Positions 59,508-64,000 of a stretch of 64,000 nucleotides of DNA are shown here, piece by piece. Made by a program: the position numbers and the translations under genes. The stretch lies in assembly GCF_016545825.1 (NCBI RefSeq), contig NC_052613.1:6200001-6264000 (forward strand), written 5' to 3'. The notes beneath the pieces were generated by a model. That model saw only the letters and a list, made by a program, of their open reading frames with translations, had not been told where the DNA came from and made no database searches. Each line of letters begins with the position of its first letter. Position 1 is the first letter of the stretch. The DNA comes from Eucalyptus grandis (Eukaryota > Streptophyta > Magnoliopsida > Myrtales > Myrtaceae).

Positions 59508-60390
59508 CAAGTGGGAGAATGTTGAAATTTCTTAAAATATGGGCTTACATTAATTAATTTATTTTCTATTTTAAATAATCAGGTTAATGGATATTCCAAT
59601 ATTTGTTAAACTGTTAAGTGATCTTATTGAATTACGTTTTGATATCTATTAATAACGGGCCTAGTTGAGGAGTAAAGTGTAAGTAATTGTGTTTAACAAA
59701 GCCTATAATGAGAGAGGCCCCGTTGACACGCTAGGTTTTATTAGGTCCCCTCCCTAACTTATAAAAAAGTAGGTTATACCTATCAATTGCTTAATCCCAT
59801 TAAAAGCAATTGATGGAAAGGATGGTTGACCCATGCAACAAATAAGGACACGTTTGTGCATGGGGAAGGGAAAATCGATGGCCAGAGTTCGGTGGAAGCC
59901 ACGTCCCTCTTCTGCTAGTCAACGGAAGAGAGAGAAATTGACCGAGAGAGAGCCCACGACAGCTCATCGTGCGCTGGCAAAGGAAGGCCGAATGAAGGCC
60001 ACGAAGTCTCCACCAGTCATCGCCTCCTTCTCTCCTTCGACCAGCACAATGAAGACGTGAGCAAAGACAACCACGTCCCTTCCACCCGTCGTTTTCTCCT
60101 TCTGCCGCCGAAGCTTTCCTTTTTGTTGACTGGTTTTTGTCAACCAAACCAGTGACGGAAAGAATTAACCGAGAGAGAGAGAACGAGCGGGCGAGCGAGC
60201 GAAAGAGAGAGAGTGAACGAGCGAGTGCGCGAGAGGGAGCAGCGGGGGAAGAGGAGAGGGACCGCCCCTCCGCCGTGTGCTTGGATGCCGTTCCGTCCGC
60301 TGTTTCACTCGAGCTGCAGCTGCCACACCACCGCACTGAACTCTTCACCGTTAACATCGTAGGACTTGAGGCAAGTTGAAGTCTACTAAT
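59508..60390 (+). repeat. Polypurine tract and 3' LTR-like region, copy 2
   Basis: CAAGTGGGAGAA at 59508-59519 followed by TGTTGAAATTTC at 59520, equivalent to 5422-5434 in copy 1. Includes the TATA-like CTTATAAAAAAG near 59758. Confidence 0.6.
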
Positions 60391-63300
60391 CTATATAGTG
60401 TAATGCTGTTGTTGTCTTAGGAAGTGTATTGATAGGCTGGATTTGTTGGATTTTGATGTTGAGTGATGGTTTATTGAGCAATTGAGATTGTTTTGAGGTT
60501 GAAGGATTGATGAAATGTTTGGATTTCTCAGACATGTGTTTGATTTCTTTGAATTTCAACCAAAACAGATTTTTGGCGACTATAAAATCTTGAGGAATTC
60601 GGCCAGTGTTTCGGTTTTGGAAAAGAAAACCTCCTGACTTGTGTTTGAAACTCTATTTACTATGGCACCGGTTCCAAGTATTTTAGAAACTGCACGGTGC
60701 TTTCCAAATTTTCGAGTTTTGTATCGATTTGTCCAAACCATTGAAGGTTGGGTTGATATCTCGGTTTACTTTACGAGTTTTTAAATTTGGTTATCGCTTT
60801 TGAACAAAATTTGGTCATAAATTGATTTGGAAAACCTCCCGACCTTGTTGAAATTCTTTATATACCGAGGTGCTGTCCATCAATGTTTCAAAAAGAAAAA
60901 GAAAAGGTTTTGACGCTCTCGAAACCTCGAACTTTGATGTGAACCAAATTTTGTCAACCACTAAGTCGGGAGTGAGGTTTAGACTTGCCAATGTGCCGAA
61001 TTCAAATTTATTTGTTTTGATAACTCTTTTCAATTTTGGACGAAAGTTGCAAGCACGGTTTATGATATTGCATGTGATTTTTGAAATGCATTGGAAGTTT
61101 AGCCGTGGGAGTGGACCTATGGGCTTAATACTTTACTGCCGAGTTTTGGTCATTGGTTTTATTGACATAGAAATGGCATATGATTTCAAAGCCTGCCGTT
61201 GTTGCATTGAAAGTGTTTTGGTATTGAAATAATTTAAGATGTTAATGTTGCCGTTGGACTCTCGGGTCAATGATGCCTCAGGAGTCGGGAGGTCTGAAGG
61301 CTCAAATTAGTCGATGTCCTTTGGATGCCTGGGGTCCGTAGTGCTCCAGAGGTTTTCCCCGGGAGCATCGGGATGCCCGATGGTATGTCGATACGTAATT
61401 CTAGAGGGTAGGGGTAACCATTTTCATGGCGTGCCCCGGAGATTCCTCGTGACACCAGGTGGGGTGCGAGATGCTTAAGAGATGTAACGAAACACGCTCT
61501 GGATGCCTGGTGGCCTAGTGGCTGAATGCCGAAGGCTTTCGCGACGCTAGGTTGGGTGCGAAATCCCGAAAGGACGCAAATATTGATCCTTTCGGGGATG
61601 AAACCTTTTGAATATTAAAACTGATGGCTCTACTAAGTGTGTGTGTGTGGTCTGATTATAGGACTAAATTGTGTGGCATGGAATGGGACGTGTCATAACA
61701 GTTTGGTCCTATAATCGGGACTTGTGTGACTAAAATGATACATTCTGGTTTTGAAACTGCATTGCCATTGCTTTTCAAAAGTCTTATCGATCTGATGCAC
61801 ACTCATTCTTTGATTACCTGTTCTATCTATCTTGCTTGGACTTGGATTGTGATTGCTTGCATAGTATAGCTTGGTAGATCTTCAACTGCTGGGTGGTTGT
61901 ACTCACCCATTTTGGGAACTAACATTTCAGACTAGACAAGATGCCTCTACTGCCCACACCTCCCTGTACTTTCTATGGGATCCCTATCGATTTGCAGTGG
62001 GAACAGTCAGAGTATCATGGTCACAATTCGCTTGGACTGACATTCATCCTGGTGAGGGTGATATTGACTATCGACACTAGCCTACCCTTGGGGCCCGTGC
62101 ATCAGGAGTTCGTTGTCTTGTATGTTCGGAGGAATGGACGTACTCTAGGGCCACTGCCACCACCACCAGAAGACGACGATGGGGAAACAAGTGGTGTGGA
62201 GTGACCACAATGGGGAGGACAGCAGATGAAGGAATTTTTGAACGCCGACACTAATCGATGGACTTTATGTATATGACTGTTGGAAAAGACGTCCGTTATA
62301 TTTTGAAGTATAGCCAGGTATAGAAAACTACGGCTTTTTGGTGAATCGACTGAAAATGTCCATCTAGTTTAAGTAAATAAAAGTGTTCGAGTTTAACTTA
62401 TAAAATGTTTAGTTGGTGTGCATCATTTCTGAATATAGAGAAGGGAGTTGTTGGATACGCTTTCACCATACTTTTGCGTAGGGACCAATCAAGTGTATGA
62501 AAGAACCCCATATGACTTCTCGGAAGTCCATTGATAAAGAAAAGGGATATCTAGGTAGAGGAAACGATGTGGTGACCTTAACAGATTGGGGGTCGTTGAG
62601 GGGTGCCACAGTGAATGGTATCAGAGCAATAGACCTTTAGTTCGAGAGAAAGCAAGTGATATGTGGCGACCCCAACGGATCGGGGGCCGTTCAGGGGGTG
62701 CCACATTGGTCTTTTATAGTCATATATGGATTTGATTATTATTGATTAATTAGTTATTTATGTGGATAATATTTCTTCAGTATATGCACGACTTCAATTG
62801 AAAATGTTAATTAGGGAGGTAGAAAAACGGTGATAGGAGAAGAGCCACTCCGCCTAGTTGGGTTAGCCATTGGCCTCCATTTTTAGCCTCTTCGTACAGA
62901 GCCACCGAACTCCATCTTTGAGTGCAGGTCTCGCTTCATAGGAGCAGAGAGAGAGAGAGAGAGAGAGTCTTCTTAATATAAACATTGTCACTTTATTGAT
63001 TAAATACTTAAATGTTACACCACACATTATTACGAAAATTTAAACTTTTAACAGTGATCTCACAATATCTCACATGATATCAGATTGCACGAAATTGTGA
63101 ATTCGAATTTTTCAAACCTTATTTGTCTTCCTATATGGTCACTATTGATTCCTCCCTCACTCCTTCCCTCCTTTGGTCAGATAGGCTCCCTCTCCTGCGC
63201 ACATGTTTTTCTCATATCTGATCCGCTATGGTAACTTACAAGTGAAGGAGGTAGTAAATTTCGGACTTGTCTCGAACACGATGCTATGCGAACAAGAGAT

Positions 63301-64000
63301 CTCTTATGAGCCCGATCATAATGTGCTATGAATAGAGTAGTCCCTGAATCGACACCCCTCAACGCAAAATGGCATAAATGGCTTATGAGATCCAAATTCC
63401 TAAATGCTAATACAAGGACACGGTTTGAATGGTCTGTGGCCCCTAAAATTAAAAAGGTTGGTAACGTACCAAATATATATATTAATTGAAGGCCCTTTTC
63501 TTTTATTTGAAGAGTGATGAAAATTGGTAAATTACAAATGTTATCGGGGCAAAACAAACCACAGGCCGTGCAAATGGAAGGTGGGTAAGGTGGGGGAGAC
63601 TTTTTGCACGAGTCAGAAAAACAAGGAAACAACGTTTTCAACTCAGAAAAGACATTGACATCTTTGTGGGAATCAAGGCACTTCAATTAAAGGTTCTTGA
63701 ATGAGCAATGATGTGACTATGCTAGTTGCGATCAACAGGCTCCACAACCAAATCTTGATGCTCCGGATAGTTTCTGAGCAATAGGGAGAGGTTGAATGAA
63801 AAATAGTGTGAGAGTTTTGTGTTCTTGGGTGAAGGAAACGGATTCCTCAAAATGAACATATCCATGAAGTATCGAATTCTAAAAGTAAACGCAGAAACGG
63901 GCTTGAAGATACGCATAACACCGATCTAAAAGGACATCAGGAAAATTGACATATCTTATTTGCCACAGATCTATTGTAGTCTTAGAGATTGATTGAAGCC
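60390..64000. repeat. Repeat-derived DNA of copy 2, no gene
   Basis: Equivalent to 6300-9846. Contains paired repeats 62568-62610 and 62662-62705 around TGGTATCAGAGCA (62616-62628), a (GA)n run near 62945-62968, and a 169-codon minus-strand ORF at 63177-63686 without a recognised domain. The ORF is broken in copy 1, which argues against a conserved gene. Confidence 0.5.

Larger units (their letters stand above)
55492..64000 (+). repeat. Near-identical direct repeat of 1398-9846
   Basis: The sequence after the gap follows 1398-9846 base by base to the window end, about 8.5 kb. The second copy is about 60 bp longer in total, from scattered small indels. It includes the copia interior, polypurine tract, LTR start, the paired 43-bp repeats and the flanking repeats. 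This can be a recent segmental duplication, or the same locus assembled twice (haplotig or scaffold join). Confidence 0.95.

Noticed and set aside
63177..63686. 169-codon minus-strand ORF
   Set aside because: No recognisable domain and broken in the otherwise near-identical copy at 9066-9550.
1..64000. tRNA, rRNA or snoRNA genes
   Set aside because: I saw no cloverleaf with A and B boxes or rRNA core sequence; the tRNA-like matches are LTR primer-binding sites.

Overview
The window looks like a chromosome segment of a woody dicot nuclear genome. The genes have plant-type introns, the families are plant-specific (a receptor-like protein, CCR/phenylacetaldehyde-reductase-like reductases, peroxisomal ascorbate peroxidase), and transposable elements fill most of the space. 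A Myrtales-like tree is my guess from overall impression only. Protein-coding content is modest: one intact single-exon LRR receptor-like protein gene (minus strand, 48222-51344), two tandem reductase paralogs (plus strand, about 12.6-14.7 kb and 27.1-29.9 kb), and a decayed Notchless (NLE) WD40 gene (minus strand, 40.16-42.5 kb).

Layout. 1-4750 is a degenerate Ty1/copia element on the plus strand, followed by its polypurine tract and LTR-like DNA and then other repeats to about 9.85 kb. 9.85-12.6 kb has no assignable gene. Reductase paralog 1 follows. From 15313 to 26895 lies what I read as one very large Mutator-like (Pack-MULE-type) element. It has ~1.6 kb terminal inverted repeats starting GAGAAAAT, an 8-bp flanking repeat GTAATGTC, and internal fragments of a peroxisomal ascorbate peroxidase gene, an RLT (homeobox-DDT) gene and at least one more gene. 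Its right end sits about 235 bp upstream of the start codon of reductase paralog 2. 30554-40097 is a long LTR-like sequence flanked by GCCAT; an almost complete Ty1/copia element (31656-37847, minus strand) with 468/469-bp LTRs, tRNA-Met primer-binding site, polypurine tract and AATTC target duplication is nested in it. This sits just 3' of the Notchless relic. 42.85-46.55 kb resembles a non-autonomous hAT-type element full of GACCCAT subterminal repeats. The LRR gene comes next, then AT-rich repeat DNA and a second copy of the long LTR-like sequence (from 53735).

A 100-base run of N (55392-55491) separates this from 55492-64000, which is a near-identical direct repeat of 1398-9846. The two copies differ mostly by small indels, often at CAG/CTG motifs. 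The same signature separates the two LTRs of the nested copia element and may account for some frameshifts in genes that otherwise look functional, so frame-level statements here are limited by possible consensus errors. I did not find a coherent new multi-gene system; the most unusual object is the large multi-gene-capturing MULE inserted between tandem paralogs.
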